Assembly: GCF_014646115.1 (NCBI RefSeq) | Contig: NZ_BMMV01000006.1 | Location: 248,001-312,000 of the forward strand | From: Streptomyces camponoticapitis | Lineage (GTDB): Bacteria > Actinomycetota > Actinomycetes > Streptomycetales > Streptomycetaceae | Direction of reading: 5' to 3' | Length of the DNA stretch: 64,000 nt | Program-made: the position numbers and the translations under genes | Shown here: positions 8,130 through 16,534 of the stretch, piece after piece | How positions within the stretch are numbered: the stretch's first letter is position 1 | How the letters are laid out: each line of letters begins with the position of its first letter | Notes under the pieces: generated by a model | Told to the model about the DNA's origin: nothing | The model's input: only the letters and a program-made list of their open reading frames with translations | Databases searched by the model: none

Positions 8130-8744
8130 TCAGCCCGAGGAAGTACCGGAGGAGGTACGGGAGTCCAGGACCTTGGCGACGAAGGACGCCAGCTGCTCCC
8201 GCATCCGCTCACGAGGCACGCCCCCTTGACCGGCGAGGTGTTCGACCAGATCGGCGCGGACGGCGGCGAGCAGCGCGTGGGCGGTGAAGTCGCTGTCGGT
8301 CAGACCGGGGATCCGCTCCAGTATGGCCTGGAGCATGCCGTGCCAGCGCTGGTAGTGGTCCGCCTGGTAAGGGCTGTCGCCACCCGCGCCCTCCAGGGCC
8401 AGGGCGAGGTGGCGGTTGTCGAGCTTGAAGCGGAGGACCGCGTCGAGCAGGGCGGGTACGCGCTGGAGCGGCGGCGTGGCGGGTCCCAGCGGTGGCGGTC
8501 CCTCCTCGATGGCGGTGCCGACCGGTTCGAGGCGTGCCTTGTACAGCGCGTGGATCAGGCCGGTGCGATCGCCGAAGGCGCGGAAGAGGGTCGCCTTGCC
8601 GACGCCGGCCGCCGCCGCGATGTCGGCCATGGTGACCGACTCCGGGCTCTCGCAGCGGGCGAAGAGGTCGTCTGCCGCCGCGAGGGCGGCAGCCCGGTTA
8701 CGGGCCGCGTCCTTGCGCGGCTTGCGCTCGGCCGGCTCGGCCAT
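8130..8744 (-). CDS. TetR/AcrR family transcriptional regulator
   Basis: 204 residues from ATG 8744 (GGAGGAAT 4 bases upstream). The N-terminal helix-turn-helix reads SVTMADIAAAAGVGKATLFRAFGDRTGL. The remainder is an all-helical ligand and dimerisation domain of normal size. It is divergent from the 47-codon gene and the NAD(P)-binding oxidoreductase; two palindromes in between are probably its operators. The most likely role is repression of that divergent pair, with autoregulation. Confidence 0.88.
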   Translation of the reverse strand: MAEPAERKPRKDAARNRAAALAAADDLFARCESPESVTMADIAAAAGVGKATLFRAFGDRTGLIHALYKARLEPVGTAIEEGPPPLGPATPPLQRVPALLDAVLRFKLDNRHLALALEGAGGDSPYQADHYQRWHGMLQAILERIPGLTDSDFTAHALLAAVRADLVEHLAGQGGVPRERMREQLASFVAKVLDSRTSSGTSSG

Positions 8745-8764
8745 GAGATTCCTCCAGTTGCAAA

Positions 8765-8814
8765 GCGGACCCGGGGTCCGTATCGTTCGGCCAAGAAGCG
8801 GACCCTCGGTCCGC
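8765..8814. promoter_or_regulatory. Two tandem TetR operators
   Basis: GCGGACC-CGG-GGTCCGT (8765-8781) and GCGGACC-CTC-GGTCCGC (8798-8814) are near-identical 17-bp palindromes whose centres are 33 bp apart, about three helical turns. They fill the 92-base gap between the divergent tetR gene and the oxidoreductase operon, covering the likely promoters of both. Confidence 0.75.
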
Positions 8815-8836
8815 ATCGTACTGGACGGAGTTGCTC

Positions 8837-8980
8837 ATGCCCACGGACACGGCACCGGCGGACGTCTGCCGCCAACGCCCGCGACTGCTGCTGGACAAGG
8901 AGATCCCCGGCCGGGTCGACGTCCACGGCTTCCCCGACATGGAGATCCACCGGAGCACCGTCGCGGAGACCGTGAACTGA
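8837..8980 (+). CDS. 47-residue protein translationally coupled to the next gene
   Basis: ATG 8837 has GGAG 6 bases upstream. The product is MPTDTAPADVCRQRPRL, then LLLDKEIPGRVDVHGFPDME and a short tail. Its TGA overlaps the ATG of the oxidoreductase by one base (TGATG), implying translational coupling. No signal peptide or membrane helix is present. I do not recognise the family. It may be a genuine micro-protein of the operon or the remnant of a longer gene whose frame survives only to couple translation. Confidence 0.5.
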   Translation: MPTDTAPADVCRQRPRLLLDKEIPGRVDVHGFPDMEIHRSTVAETVN

Positions 8981-9834
8981 TGGGCGCCTCGGGCACCACC
9001 CTGGTCATAGGCGCCACCGGAACCACCGGCAGCCGCCTCGTCTCCCGACTCGTCGCGGGCGGGCACCGCGTCACGGCCGCGAGCCGGCGCGCCACCGCCG
9101 TGGCCGGCGCTCAGGCGGTCCGCTTCGACTGGGACGACCCCGCGACCTTCGACGGGGCACTGGGCGGCGCGGACCGCGTCTATCTCATTCCGCCGCTCGG
9201 CTCCCTGGAGCCCGCCGGCGTCATGCTGCCCTTCCTGAAGCAGGCCCGTTCGGCGGGCGTGCGCCGCGCGGTGCTGCTGAGTTCGTCGGCCATCCCGGCC
9301 GGCGGGCCCTCCACGGGACAGATCCACCAGGCGCTGCCTGGCCTGTTCGGCAAATGGGCCGTGCTGCGGCCCTCGTGGTTCATGCAGAACTTCACCGGCG
9401 ACAGCCCGCACGCGCAGAGCATCCGGGCGGACGGGACCGTCCTGACGGCCACCGGCGAAGGCCGGGTCGGGTTCGTCGACGCGGACGACATCGCGTCCGT
9501 CGCCGTGCACGCGCTGACCGACACCCGGGCGCCGAACAGCGACCTGATCATCACCGGGCCACAGGCGCTGAGTTACGGCGATGTCGCCGACATCCTCGGC
9601 CAGGTCCTGGGCCGGGCCGTGAGCCACCGCCCGCTGACTTACGAGCAGATGCGCGACCGCCTGGCCCCCTTCATGCCGGCCGAGTACGCCGCGCTGCTCG
9701 CGAGCATGGACCGCTCCATCGCGGTGGGGACGGAGGACCGCACCACGGACACGGTCCAGAGGCTCACCGGCCGCGCGCCGGGCAGCTTCCGCGCCTTCGC
9801 GGAGCGGGAGTTGCTCCGGGCTGAGGGCCGCTGA
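8980..9834 (+). CDS. NmrA-like NAD(P)-binding oxidoreductase
   Basis: 284 residues. The N-terminal TTLVIGATGTTGSRLVSRL is the GxxGxxG Rossmann motif of atypical short-chain reductases (NmrA/HSCARG, the ergot alkaloid biosynthesis-like group). The middle segment LRPSWFMQNFTGD is typical of that group, where the extended-SDR YxxxK motif is absent. The gene starts on the last base of the preceding stop codon and is probably controlled by the divergent TetR through the 8765-8814 operators. Members act as redox sensors or quinone/enone reductases; the substrate is not predictable. Confidence 0.85.
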   Translation: MGASGTTLVIGATGTTGSRLVSRLVAGGHRVTAASRRATAVAGAQAVRFDWDDPATFDGALGGADRVYLIPPLGSLEPAGVMLPFLKQARSAGVRRAVLLSSSAIPAGGPSTGQIHQALPGLFGKWAVLRPSWFMQNFTGDSPHAQSIRADGTVLTATGEGRVGFVDADDIASVAVHALTDTRAPNSDLIITGPQALSYGDVADILGQVLGRAVSHRPLTYEQMRDRLAPFMPAEYAALLASMDRSIAVGTEDRTTDTVQRLTGRAPGSFRAFAERELLRAEGR

Positions 9835-9890
9835 GGGTCCCGCGGAACGGGGCCAGGAGCTCTCGGCGGCCGGACGGGCGGGGCCCGCCG

Positions 9891-10559
9891 TCACGCCGCC
9901 TGCCGGCAGCGCTCGCGCAGGAGGTCGACACCGTCGCCCTCAAGGTCGTCGCAGTACGCCGCGCGCCCGGTCATGGCCATCACCAGGGCCACCGTCGAGC
10001 CGAACACGAGCGGCCCCGAACCCGTCGTGAAGGGGCCGTCATTCGCGACGAGTCTCAGGCCACCGATACGTCCCTTGGCAGGGACCACGAGGTCCGTCCC
10101 GTGGTAGTACTCGGCCACCCTCGTGACGACCTCGATCGGATGGTCGCGGCGGATCCCCAGCGGGCGCCGGATGTCCTGCGCGTGCACGACCGTCTCACCC
10201 AGCATGGCCAGGGCGGGGAGGGGAGGCTTGGTCGTGCTCGGGACGATCCGCCGGAACCGCTCAAGCGTCTCGGCCGGGGTCGCGCCCAGTTGCTCGGCGA
10301 GCCGCATGGCCACCTGTTTGTCGAAGTCGAACCGGCAGCGGATCACCCCAGCCAGCCACCGTACGGAGTTGAGGCTCGCCCCCGAGGTGAGATGGGCCAA
10401 TACCTCGCGCACGGTCAGTTCGTCGCACAGCGACCGTATCGCCCACCGCTCGGCGGTCAGATCCGCGAGATCGGCCGCCAGCGCCGCTCGCTCGGCATGG
10501 ATCAGGGGCCAGACCCCGGCCTTTCGGCCGCGTTCCGTTGTCACTTCCGAATCGGTCAT
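9891..10559 (-). CDS. Maleylpyruvate isomerase-family, mycothiol-dependent enzyme
   Basis: 222 residues with a DinB/MDMPI-type four-helix bundle: ERAALAADLADLTAERWAI, SLCDELTVREVLAHLTSG, then GETVVHAQDIRRPLG with the metal-binding His. The family uses a divalent metal to present mycothiol for S-transfer or isomerisation. Its ribosome-site region lies inside one arm of an 18-bp inverted repeat that begins 3 bases before the ATG. A glutaredoxin-like gene diverges from it, and both are plausibly thiol-linked. The substrate is unknown. Confidence 0.8.
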   Translation of the reverse strand: MTDSEVTTERGRKAGVWPLIHAERAALAADLADLTAERWAIRSLCDELTVREVLAHLTSGASLNSVRWLAGVIRCRFDFDKQVAMRLAEQLGATPAETLERFRRIVPSTTKPPLPALAMLGETVVHAQDIRRPLGIRRDHPIEVVTRVAEYYHGTDLVVPAKGRIGGLRLVANDGPFTTGSGPLVFGSTVALVMAMTGRAAYCDDLEGDGVDLLRERCRQAA

Positions 10560-10561
10560 CC

Positions 10562-10652
10562 GAGGAGTCTCCTGTTCGGGGTCGCGTTGTGCGTCGCGTC
10601 TGAAGCCGGACAGACGCGAGTCCGGCAGGCGCCGCCGAACAGGAGACTCCTC
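10562..10652. repeat. Nested inverted repeat upstream of the mycothiol-dependent enzyme gene
   Basis: Perfect 18-bp arms GAGGAGTCTCCTGTTCGG (10562-10579) and its complement (10635-10652) enclose 55 bases. Inside are two mutually exclusive hairpins: CGCGTCTG/CAGACGCG (10595-10602 with 10611-10618) and GCCGGAC/GTCCGGC (10605-10611 with 10620-10626). In the leftward transcript the outer arm next to the start codon holds the AGGAG ribosome site. It could be a cis-regulatory RNA, or a small inverted-repeat element that landed in the 5' leader. Confidence 0.7.
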
Positions 10653-10773
10653 CCCCGAGGCAAAGTCATCGCCCGCCGAGTGAACTTCTCACACGTCCGG
10701 CGGACACGCGGGTGAGCGACCTTGTCGGAGCTCATTCGAGGTTCATTCCGACGCACCGATAGCCTGGGCCATC

Positions 10774-11211
10774 ATGATGCGCTCCTGGATCCTCCCGACG
10801 GTGTTCGTGCTCGGCGGCTCAGTCGTCGCCACCGGGCAGATCCTCACGGGGAGCCCGGGAACAGCCGCGCTCTCCGTGCTGGTGTTCGTGCTGCTCGCGG
10901 CCGCGCACTCGCCTCTGGTGTTCCCGAGGTCGATCGGTGCGCTGGAGGCACAGCGCCGCGGCGCGGTCGACGGCCGGCCGGTCGTCTTCTGGCGGTCGGG
11001 CTGCACGTACTGCCTGCGGCTGCGCATCCGACTCGGCCGTGACGCGCGTCGGCTGCACTGGGTCGACATCTGGCGGGATCCGGCCGGAGCGGCAGCGGTG
11101 AGAGCCGCCAACGAGGGCAACGAGACCGTGCCGACCGTCGTCGTGGCGGGCCGGCCGCATGTCAACCCCGATCCCGCGTGGGTGCGCGCGCAGCTCCCCC
11201 AATCCCCCTGA
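10774..11211 (+). CDS. Membrane-anchored glutaredoxin/mycoredoxin-like protein
   Basis: 145 residues. Two hydrophobic segments at the N-terminus (about 5-24 and 30-50) anchor a C-terminal glutaredoxin fold: VVFWRSGCTYCLRLR carries a CxxC active site (CTYC), and ETVPTVVVAG is the cis-Pro TVP motif. The length of the soluble part (about 80 residues) is right for the fold. TAGCCT at 10760-10765 lies close to the ATG and there is no ribosome site, so the mRNA may be leaderless. It probably reduces mixed disulfides, with mycothiol as partner in this phylum. Confidence 0.82.
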   Translation: MMRSWILPTVFVLGGSVVATGQILTGSPGTAALSVLVFVLLAAAHSPLVFPRSIGALEAQRRGAVDGRPVVFWRSGCTYCLRLRIRLGRDARRLHWVDIWRDPAGAAAVRAANEGNETVPTVVVAGRPHVNPDPAWVRAQLPQSP

Positions 11212-11246
11212 CCGGAAGGTCCGTGTGACCGGAAGCGTCGGGCGCC

Positions 11247-12080
11247 CTAGACGAGTTGGTCGTCGAGGACCGAGAGGAACTTCAGCTTCTCGTCGCTCTC
11301 CGTGCCGGGCGGTGCGGTGAAGACCGTGAGGATCTGGGACTCGTCGGGGTCCAGCAGGGTCTGGCCGTGCAGTTCCAGGGCGCCGATCCGTGGGTGGTCG
11401 ATGTGTTTGGGGTCGCAGTACGGGCCGATGACCGGGTGCTCGCTCCAGATGGCGGCGAACTCCTGGCTGGTCCTGAGCAGTTCGCCCACGAGGGCGGCCG
11501 TGCGGGGGTCGGCCGGGTCGCGGGTGTGGGTGGCGAGCAGCTGGGCGGTGACGGTACGGCTGTGCCTGGCGTGGTCCTCGGGCGGGAGGAGACTCCGTTC
11601 CGCGGGGTCGGTGAACCAGCGGTAGGCCAGGGCGCGGTGCGGTCCCGTGTGCCGGGTCTGGTCGCCGAAGAGGAGCGTGGAGAGCCGGTTCTGGGCGAGG
11701 GTCTCGCCGAGGCGGCTGAAGATCTGCGCCGGGGTGTCCTCCATGCGACGGAAGACCGCGAGAATGCCGGGGTTGATGTGATCCGTGCGTGGGACGCGTC
11801 GCGGGACGGGGTATCCGGCCAGGCGGAACAGGTGGTCGCGTTCGTCCGGGGAGAGCCGCAGGGCTCGTGCCATGGCGGAGAGCAGTTGCTCGGAGGGGCG
11901 CGGCCCGCGCCGCTGCTCGATACGGGTGTAGTAGTCCGTCGACATGTTGCTGAGGTCGGCGACCTCCTCGCGGCGCAGACCGCCGGTTCGCCGACGGCGG
12001 GTACGGGGCAGGCCCACGTCCTCGGGCTGGAGCGCCTCGCGCCGGGTACGCAGGAAATCGGCCAGTTCGGCGCGGTCCAT
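11247..12080 (-). CDS. XRE-type regulator with MmyB-like ligand domain
   Basis: 277 residues from ATG 12080 (GGAGGAG about 9 bases upstream; a longer start at 12110 has no ribosome site). The N-terminal helix-turn-helix GLRREEVADLSNMSTDYYTRIEQRRGPRPS is typical of this large actinobacterial group. It is followed by the MmyB-like PAS-related domain (HLFRLAGYP, then SRLGETLAQNRL and YRWFTDP). These regulators often control an adjacent oxidoreductase; here the divergent neighbour is an aldehyde dehydrogenase. Ligand unknown. Confidence 0.88.
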   Translation of the reverse strand: MDRAELADFLRTRREALQPEDVGLPRTRRRRTGGLRREEVADLSNMSTDYYTRIEQRRGPRPSEQLLSAMARALRLSPDERDHLFRLAGYPVPRRVPRTDHINPGILAVFRRMEDTPAQIFSRLGETLAQNRLSTLLFGDQTRHTGPHRALAYRWFTDPAERSLLPPEDHARHSRTVTAQLLATHTRDPADPRTAALVGELLRTSQEFAAIWSEHPVIGPYCDPKHIDHPRIGALELHGQTLLDPDESQILTVFTAPPGTESDEKLKFLSVLDDQLV

Positions 12081-12297
12081 TCGCCCACACTCCTCCCGGT
12101 GACGGGCCATGCCGTCCCGGTGGCCCGAGCGGCATGATCACCTCTCCATGATCCCCTTCTCCTCAGCACGGCCCGGGCGAGGGGTATTCCCCCGGCGCCC
12201 TTGCTCCGCGACCGCCCCGCCGACAGCCGCATGTGACCGGGATCACGGGACACTCTGTCCCTGGTTGCGCCTCCCGGACCTTGTGACGCTCGCAGTC

Positions 12298-13731
12298 ATG
12301 AACACCGACAAAGCACTCAGCTTCCCTTCCCCCGCCCACTGGATCGACGGCCGCGCCGTCCCGTTCGACGGCCCTCTGATCGAGGTCGTCAACCCCGCCA
12401 CCGGCGACGTCGTCGCCGCCGTCCCCGACGGCACGGCGGCCGACGTCGACCGCGCCGTGGAGGCGGCGAGCGCCGCCTTCCCGGGGTGGGCCGCGACGGA
12501 CCCGGCCGAACGCGCCGCGGTCGTCCGGCGCGTGGGCGCGGGTCTGAAGGAGCGCGGCGGCGAGATCGCCGCGGCCATGACCGCCGAGATGGGCGCCGCG
12601 CGGTCGTTGACGGACACGCTGGCCATCGCGCTGCCCCCGATGGCGGTCGACAGTCTCGCCGACGTCGCGGAGAGCTTCGCGTGGACCGAGGAGATCGCGA
12701 ACTCGCTGATCGTGCGGGAGCCGGTCGGCGTGGTCGCCGCGATCGTGCCGTGGAACTTCCCCATCCAGCAGATCGTCACCAAGGTCGTCCCCGCCCTGCT
12801 CGCGGGGAACTCCGTGGTGCTCAAGCCCGCCGAGCTCGCCCCGCTGGCCGCGCGGATCTTCGCCGAGGTCACTTCCGACGCCGGTCTGCCGGCCGGGGTG
12901 TTCAACGTGGTGCACGGCACCGGCCAGGTGGTGGGCGAGGCGCTGGCCGCCCACCCGCGCGTCGACATGGTGTCCTTCACCGGCTCGACCCGGGCGGGGA
13001 GGCGCGTCTCCGCCGTCGCGTCCGAAACGGTCAAGCGGGTCGCCCTGGAGCTCGGCGGCAAGTCGGCCAACATCATCCTGCCGGACGCCGATCTGAAGGC
13101 CGCCGTGACCGGAGGGCTGGCCGTCGCCTGGGCCAACAACGGCCAGGTCTGCGGCGCGTACAGCCGGATGCTCGTCCCCGCCGCGCTGCACGACGAGGTC
13201 GTCGCTCTGCTGCGGGAGGCCGCCGCCGAGTACACGGTCGGCGACCCGGCCGACGAGAGCGTACGTCTGGGTCCGCTGGCCTCCGAGGCGCAGCGCCAAC
13301 GCGTCACCGCCTACATCGAGCGGGGTATCGCCGACGGCGCCACCCTGGTCCTCGGCGGACCCGGCCGGCCCGAGGGACTGACCGGCGGCGCGTACGTCAG
13401 GCCCACGATCTTCGCCGATGTCGACCCACGGTCGGCGATCGCCCAGGAGGAGATCTTCGGCCCGGTCCTGGCGGTCATCCCGTACACGGACGACGACCAC
13501 GCTGTGGAGATCGCCAACGGCACGATCTACGGCCTCACCGGAGCCGTGTTCGGCGAGGAGGAGCACGCCCTGGCCATCGCGCGGCGCATGCGCACCGGAC
13601 AGGTCGACATCAACGGCGCGCGGTTCAACCCCTTCGCCCCGTTCGGCGGTTACAAGCAGTCCGGCAACGGCCGCGAGTACGGCCGCCAGGGCCTGGAGGA
13701 GTTCCTGGAGACCAAGGCCATCCAGCGCTGA
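12298..13731 (+). CDS. NAD(P)-dependent aldehyde dehydrogenase
   Basis: 477 residues, full family length. Key blocks are VPWNFPIQQIVTKVVPAL (cofactor loop), KPAELAP, FTGSTRAGRRV, the general base in LELGGKSANI, and the nucleophilic Cys in NNGQVCGAYSR. EEIFGPVLAVIPY and PFGGYKQSGNGREYG complete the pattern. It oxidises an aldehyde to the acid in the cytoplasm. The regulator divergent from it is the likely controller. The specific aldehyde cannot be told from sequence alone. Confidence 0.93.
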   Translation: MNTDKALSFPSPAHWIDGRAVPFDGPLIEVVNPATGDVVAAVPDGTAADVDRAVEAASAAFPGWAATDPAERAAVVRRVGAGLKERGGEIAAAMTAEMGAARSLTDTLAIALPPMAVDSLADVAESFAWTEEIANSLIVREPVGVVAAIVPWNFPIQQIVTKVVPALLAGNSVVLKPAELAPLAARIFAEVTSDAGLPAGVFNVVHGTGQVVGEALAAHPRVDMVSFTGSTRAGRRVSAVASETVKRVALELGGKSANIILPDADLKAAVTGGLAVAWANNGQVCGAYSRMLVPAALHDEVVALLREAAAEYTVGDPADESVRLGPLASEAQRQRVTAYIERGIADGATLVLGGPGRPEGLTGGAYVRPTIFADVDPRSAIAQEEIFGPVLAVIPYTDDDHAVEIANGTIYGLTGAVFGEEEHALAIARRMRTGQVDINGARFNPFAPFGGYKQSGNGREYGRQGLEEFLETKAIQR

Positions 13732-13797
13732 ACCGGCGGCGGGACGCGGCGCTGAACGCCGGACGACGGAAAGCGAACGGCTGTAAATGGGTGGGGC

Positions 13798-13813
13798 ATT
13801 GGTCTAGGCCAAC
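13798..13813. promoter_or_regulatory. DasR-like operator (dre) upstream of the sugar dehydrogenase
   Basis: ATTGGTCTAGGCCAAC differs from the near-palindromic DasR consensus core TGGTCTAGACCA by one base in the core. It lies about 140 bases before the secreted sugar dehydrogenase start, just upstream of a TAGATT element at 13828-13833. DasR represses GlcNAc/chitin genes in Streptomyces until GlcN-6-P accumulates, so this suggests amino-sugar control. Confidence 0.55.
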
Positions 13814-13955
13814 CGTCGCGGTCCCTGTAGATTCATCCGTGGCCAGTAGCCCATGACCTCCCCACCCAGGTTGCGTGCTGGCGCGCGGGCGATGCCCAAG
13901 AACTCTGCCCCGAGCAGCCGGGTCACCTCCCCATTCGCCGCCTCTAGGAGTCACG

Positions 13956-15095
13956 GTGAAAGTTCGCACCAGAAGCTCGGCGATCATCAGCGCCGTCTGT
14001 CTCGTTGCTTCCCTCGCCCTCACCACGGCGTCCGCCGACGAGCCCTCCGCCGCCTCGCACAAGGCGGCGGGAGTCGAGTTGACGCAAGTGGCCACAGCCC
14101 AGAATCCGATCGCCGGCACCGCTGGCCCGGGTGGCCAGGTCTGGATTGCCGAACGCGCGGGTACCGTACGGGTCTTGGGCGCACAGGGGCTCGGACGACC
14201 GGTCCTCGACATCTCCGCCGAGACCACCACCGACGGCGAACGCGGCCTGCTGGGCATCGCGTTCGACAAGGGCCAGAAGCACTTCTACATCTCGTACACG
14301 GACCTTGAAGGCACCAGCACCGTGGACGAGTTCACGATGCGGTACGGCAAGATCCAGCCGAACACCCGGCGCACCGTCATCACCCAGACGCAGCCGTACG
14401 AGAACCACAACGGCGGCGACATCAAGTTCGGCCCCGACGGCTACCTCTACATCGCGCTCGGCGACGGCGGCGCGGGCGGGGACCCGCACGGCAACGGGCA
14501 GAAGCTCGACACGCTGCTCGGCAAGATGCTGCGCATCGACCCGAACGGCGCCAAGCCTTACGCGATCCCGGCGGACAACCCCTTCGTGGGCGACCCGAAC
14601 GCGAAGGACGAGATCTGGGCGTACGGGCTCCGCAACCCCTGGCGGTTCTCCTTCGACGCGGGCACCGGCGACATGTTCATCGGCGACGTCGGCCAGAGCG
14701 AGTGGGAGGAGATCGACTGGGCGTCGGCGAGGAGCGGCGGCGGCGAGAACTACGGCTGGGCGTCGATGGAGGGCAACCACCCCTTCCGCGGCGGCACGGA
14801 GCCCGCGAACCACGTCCCGCCGGTGTTCGAGTACGACCGTCTGGGGCTGGGCTGCTCGGTCACCGGTGGATTCGTCTACCGCGGATCCAAGATCCCGGAG
14901 CTCAGGGGGCAGTACCTGTACAGCGACTACTGCGACGGCACCGTCCGGTCGCTGAAGCTCAAGAACGGCAAGGTGACCGGTCACGGCGACCTCGGGGTCA
15001 GCGGCGGCGAGGTCATCTCCTTCGTACAGGGCGGCGACCGCGAGCTGTACGTGCTCGCCCTCGGCGGCACCATCTCCCGTATCGACCCCGCGTGA
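13956..15095 (+). CDS. Secreted PQQ-dependent sugar dehydrogenase (soluble glucose dehydrogenase type)
   Basis: 379 residues from GTG 13956 (AGGAG 5 bases upstream). A Sec signal peptide (VRTRSSAIISAVCLVASLALTTASADE, cleavage near ASA-D) precedes a six-bladed beta-propeller. Diagnostic blocks are ERGLLGIAFD, ENHNGGDIKFGPDGYLYIALGDGG (catalytic His and calcium/PQQ loop), YGLRNPWRFSFD and GENYGWASMEGNHPF. Family members oxidise aldoses, or are orphan aldose dehydrogenases, and need PQQ. A DasR-like site upstream and a perfect hairpin downstream make this a one-gene unit. Confidence 0.88.
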   Translation: MKVRTRSSAIISAVCLVASLALTTASADEPSAASHKAAGVELTQVATAQNPIAGTAGPGGQVWIAERAGTVRVLGAQGLGRPVLDISAETTTDGERGLLGIAFDKGQKHFYISYTDLEGTSTVDEFTMRYGKIQPNTRRTVITQTQPYENHNGGDIKFGPDGYLYIALGDGGAGGDPHGNGQKLDTLLGKMLRIDPNGAKPYAIPADNPFVGDPNAKDEIWAYGLRNPWRFSFDAGTGDMFIGDVGQSEWEEIDWASARSGGGENYGWASMEGNHPFRGGTEPANHVPPVFEYDRLGLGCSVTGGFVYRGSKIPELRGQYLYSDYCDGTVRSLKLKNGKVTGHGDLGVSGGEVISFVQGGDRELYVLALGGTISRIDPA

Positions 15096-15126
15096 AGACC
15101 TGCTGAACAGCACTGAGTCACCACGA

Positions 15127-15160
15127 CAGGCCCGGTGCCGGGAAACCGGCACCGGGCCTG
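15127..15160. terminator. Perfect 15-bp hairpin terminator
   Basis: CAGGCCCGGTGCCGG pairs completely with CCGGCACCGGGCCTG around a GAAA tetraloop, 31 bases after the sugar dehydrogenase stop. As a symmetric hairpin between convergent genes it can serve both strands. Confidence 0.85.
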
Positions 15161-15289
15161 ATCCGCTCAGTCGCGCGGGGTGCCCCGGACCACCCGGAAG
15201 CCGAGGTTCCCGGCAGAGCTGTCAGGGGTGTTGGCGGTTCGTGCACGTCGCCGACCGTACGGCCGGCGGGCGCGGCCCGCACGGTGGTC

Positions 15290-16372
15290 TCAGTAGCGGA
15301 CGTCGCTCTGCAGCAGCGGCGGATACACGGCGGATTCCTGGCCGTCCACCGTGGCCCCGGCGAACTGGAGCATCGCGCGCGGCTCGCCGTGCATGGGCGC
15401 CGGGTAGTCGAGCGTCGGGGCGGAGACCTCGTCGAGGGCCCGCAGGTGTTCCGGGCCGAGCGTGGTCTCAAGGGCGGCGAGGTTGTTCTCCAGGTGCTCC
15501 ACGCGGCGGGCTCCCAGGATCGGTACGACGGTGCCCGGCCGGGCCCGCAGCCAGGCGAGGGAGACGGCGGCGGAGCTGGTGCCCAGTTCGTCGGCGACGG
15601 CGGCCACCGCGTCGATGACGGCGTACTCCTCCTCGCCGGGCCCGCCGACGAACGCGGTGCGCGCGGAGTCGACGACCTCGGAGCCGCGCCGGTACTTACC
15701 GGACAGGAAGCCGTTCTTCAGCGGGCTCCAGGGCACCAGGGCCATGCCCTGGTCCTGTGCGAGCGGGGCGATCTCGCCCTCCACGGTGCGGGCCAGCAGC
15801 GAGTACTCGACCTGGAGCGCGATCAGCGGGGTCCAGCTCCGGAGCTGGGCCATGGTCTGTGCCTGCGCGGTGACCCACGCCGGGGTGTTGGAGAACCCGA
15901 TGTAGCGGATCTTGCCCGCCCGCACCAGATCGTCGAGGGTCCGCATGGTTTCCTCGATCGGCGTGCTGCGGTCCCAGTTGTGCAACCAGTACAGGTCCAG
16001 GTAGTCGGTGCCGAGCCGGCGCAGCGACTCGTCGAGCTGGGCGGTGATCGACCCGCGGCCCGCGCCGCCGCCGTTGGGGTCGCCGGGGAACATGTTGAAG
16101 AAGAACTTGGACGCCAGCACGGTGTGTGAGCGCAGCCCGGGGTGTGCGGCGAAGTAGTCGCCGAGGATCTTCTCGGAGTGGCCGTTGGTGTAGAAGTTCG
16201 CCGTGTCGATGAAGTTCCCGCCCCGGTCCAGGTAGGCGGCCAGGATCTTCTCCGACTCCTCCACGCTGCAGCCCGCGCCCCCGGGGTCCTGCCCGAAGGT
16301 CATGGCGCCCAGTGCGAGGGGGCTGACACGCAGTCCCGAGCGGCCGAGGGTGACGTAGTGGTCGAGTGACAT
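15290..16372 (-). CDS. Aldo/keto reductase
   Basis: 360 residues from ATG 16372. It is an AKR TIM barrel with the catalytic tetrad visible: Asp and Tyr in FIDTANFYTNGHSE, Lys in VLASKFFFN and His in LYWLHNWDRSTP. IRYIGFSNTPAW and PILGARRVEHLENNL (NADPH-binding region) are standard blocks. It probably reduces aldehydes or ketones with NADPH. The divergent AraC-type gene, with repeated half-sites in the gap, is the probable regulator. Confidence 0.92.
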   Translation of the reverse strand: MSLDHYVTLGRSGLRVSPLALGAMTFGQDPGGAGCSVEESEKILAAYLDRGGNFIDTANFYTNGHSEKILGDYFAAHPGLRSHTVLASKFFFNMFPGDPNGGGAGRGSITAQLDESLRRLGTDYLDLYWLHNWDRSTPIEETMRTLDDLVRAGKIRYIGFSNTPAWVTAQAQTMAQLRSWTPLIALQVEYSLLARTVEGEIAPLAQDQGMALVPWSPLKNGFLSGKYRRGSEVVDSARTAFVGGPGEEEYAVIDAVAAVADELGTSSAAVSLAWLRARPGTVVPILGARRVEHLENNLAALETTLGPEHLRALDEVSAPTLDYPAPMHGEPRAMLQFAGATVDGQESAVYPPLLQSDVRY

Positions 16373-16445
16373 GAGCTCCGCCTTTGCTGGATGGCGTACA
16401 GGAACGAACACCTCAAGCACACCTCGCACGGGGTCCCCGGGTGTA

Positions 16446-16513
16446 GACCGATCCGCTCGGGCTTTTGCACGATCCTGCCGAGTTCGCCCGGATCGGGCTT
16501 GCCCGGATCGGTC
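16446..16513. promoter_or_regulatory. Repeated GACCGATCCG half-sites between the aldo/keto reductase and AraC genes
   Basis: GACCGATCCG at 16446-16455 is the exact complement of CGGATCGGTC at 16504-16513, and a further direct copy of GCCCGGATCGG occurs at 16486-16496 and 16501-16511. The arrangement in a divergent gap fits an AraC-family operator array. Confidence 0.5.
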
Positions 16514-16534
16514 GGGAGTGCTTTCGTGGAGTGC

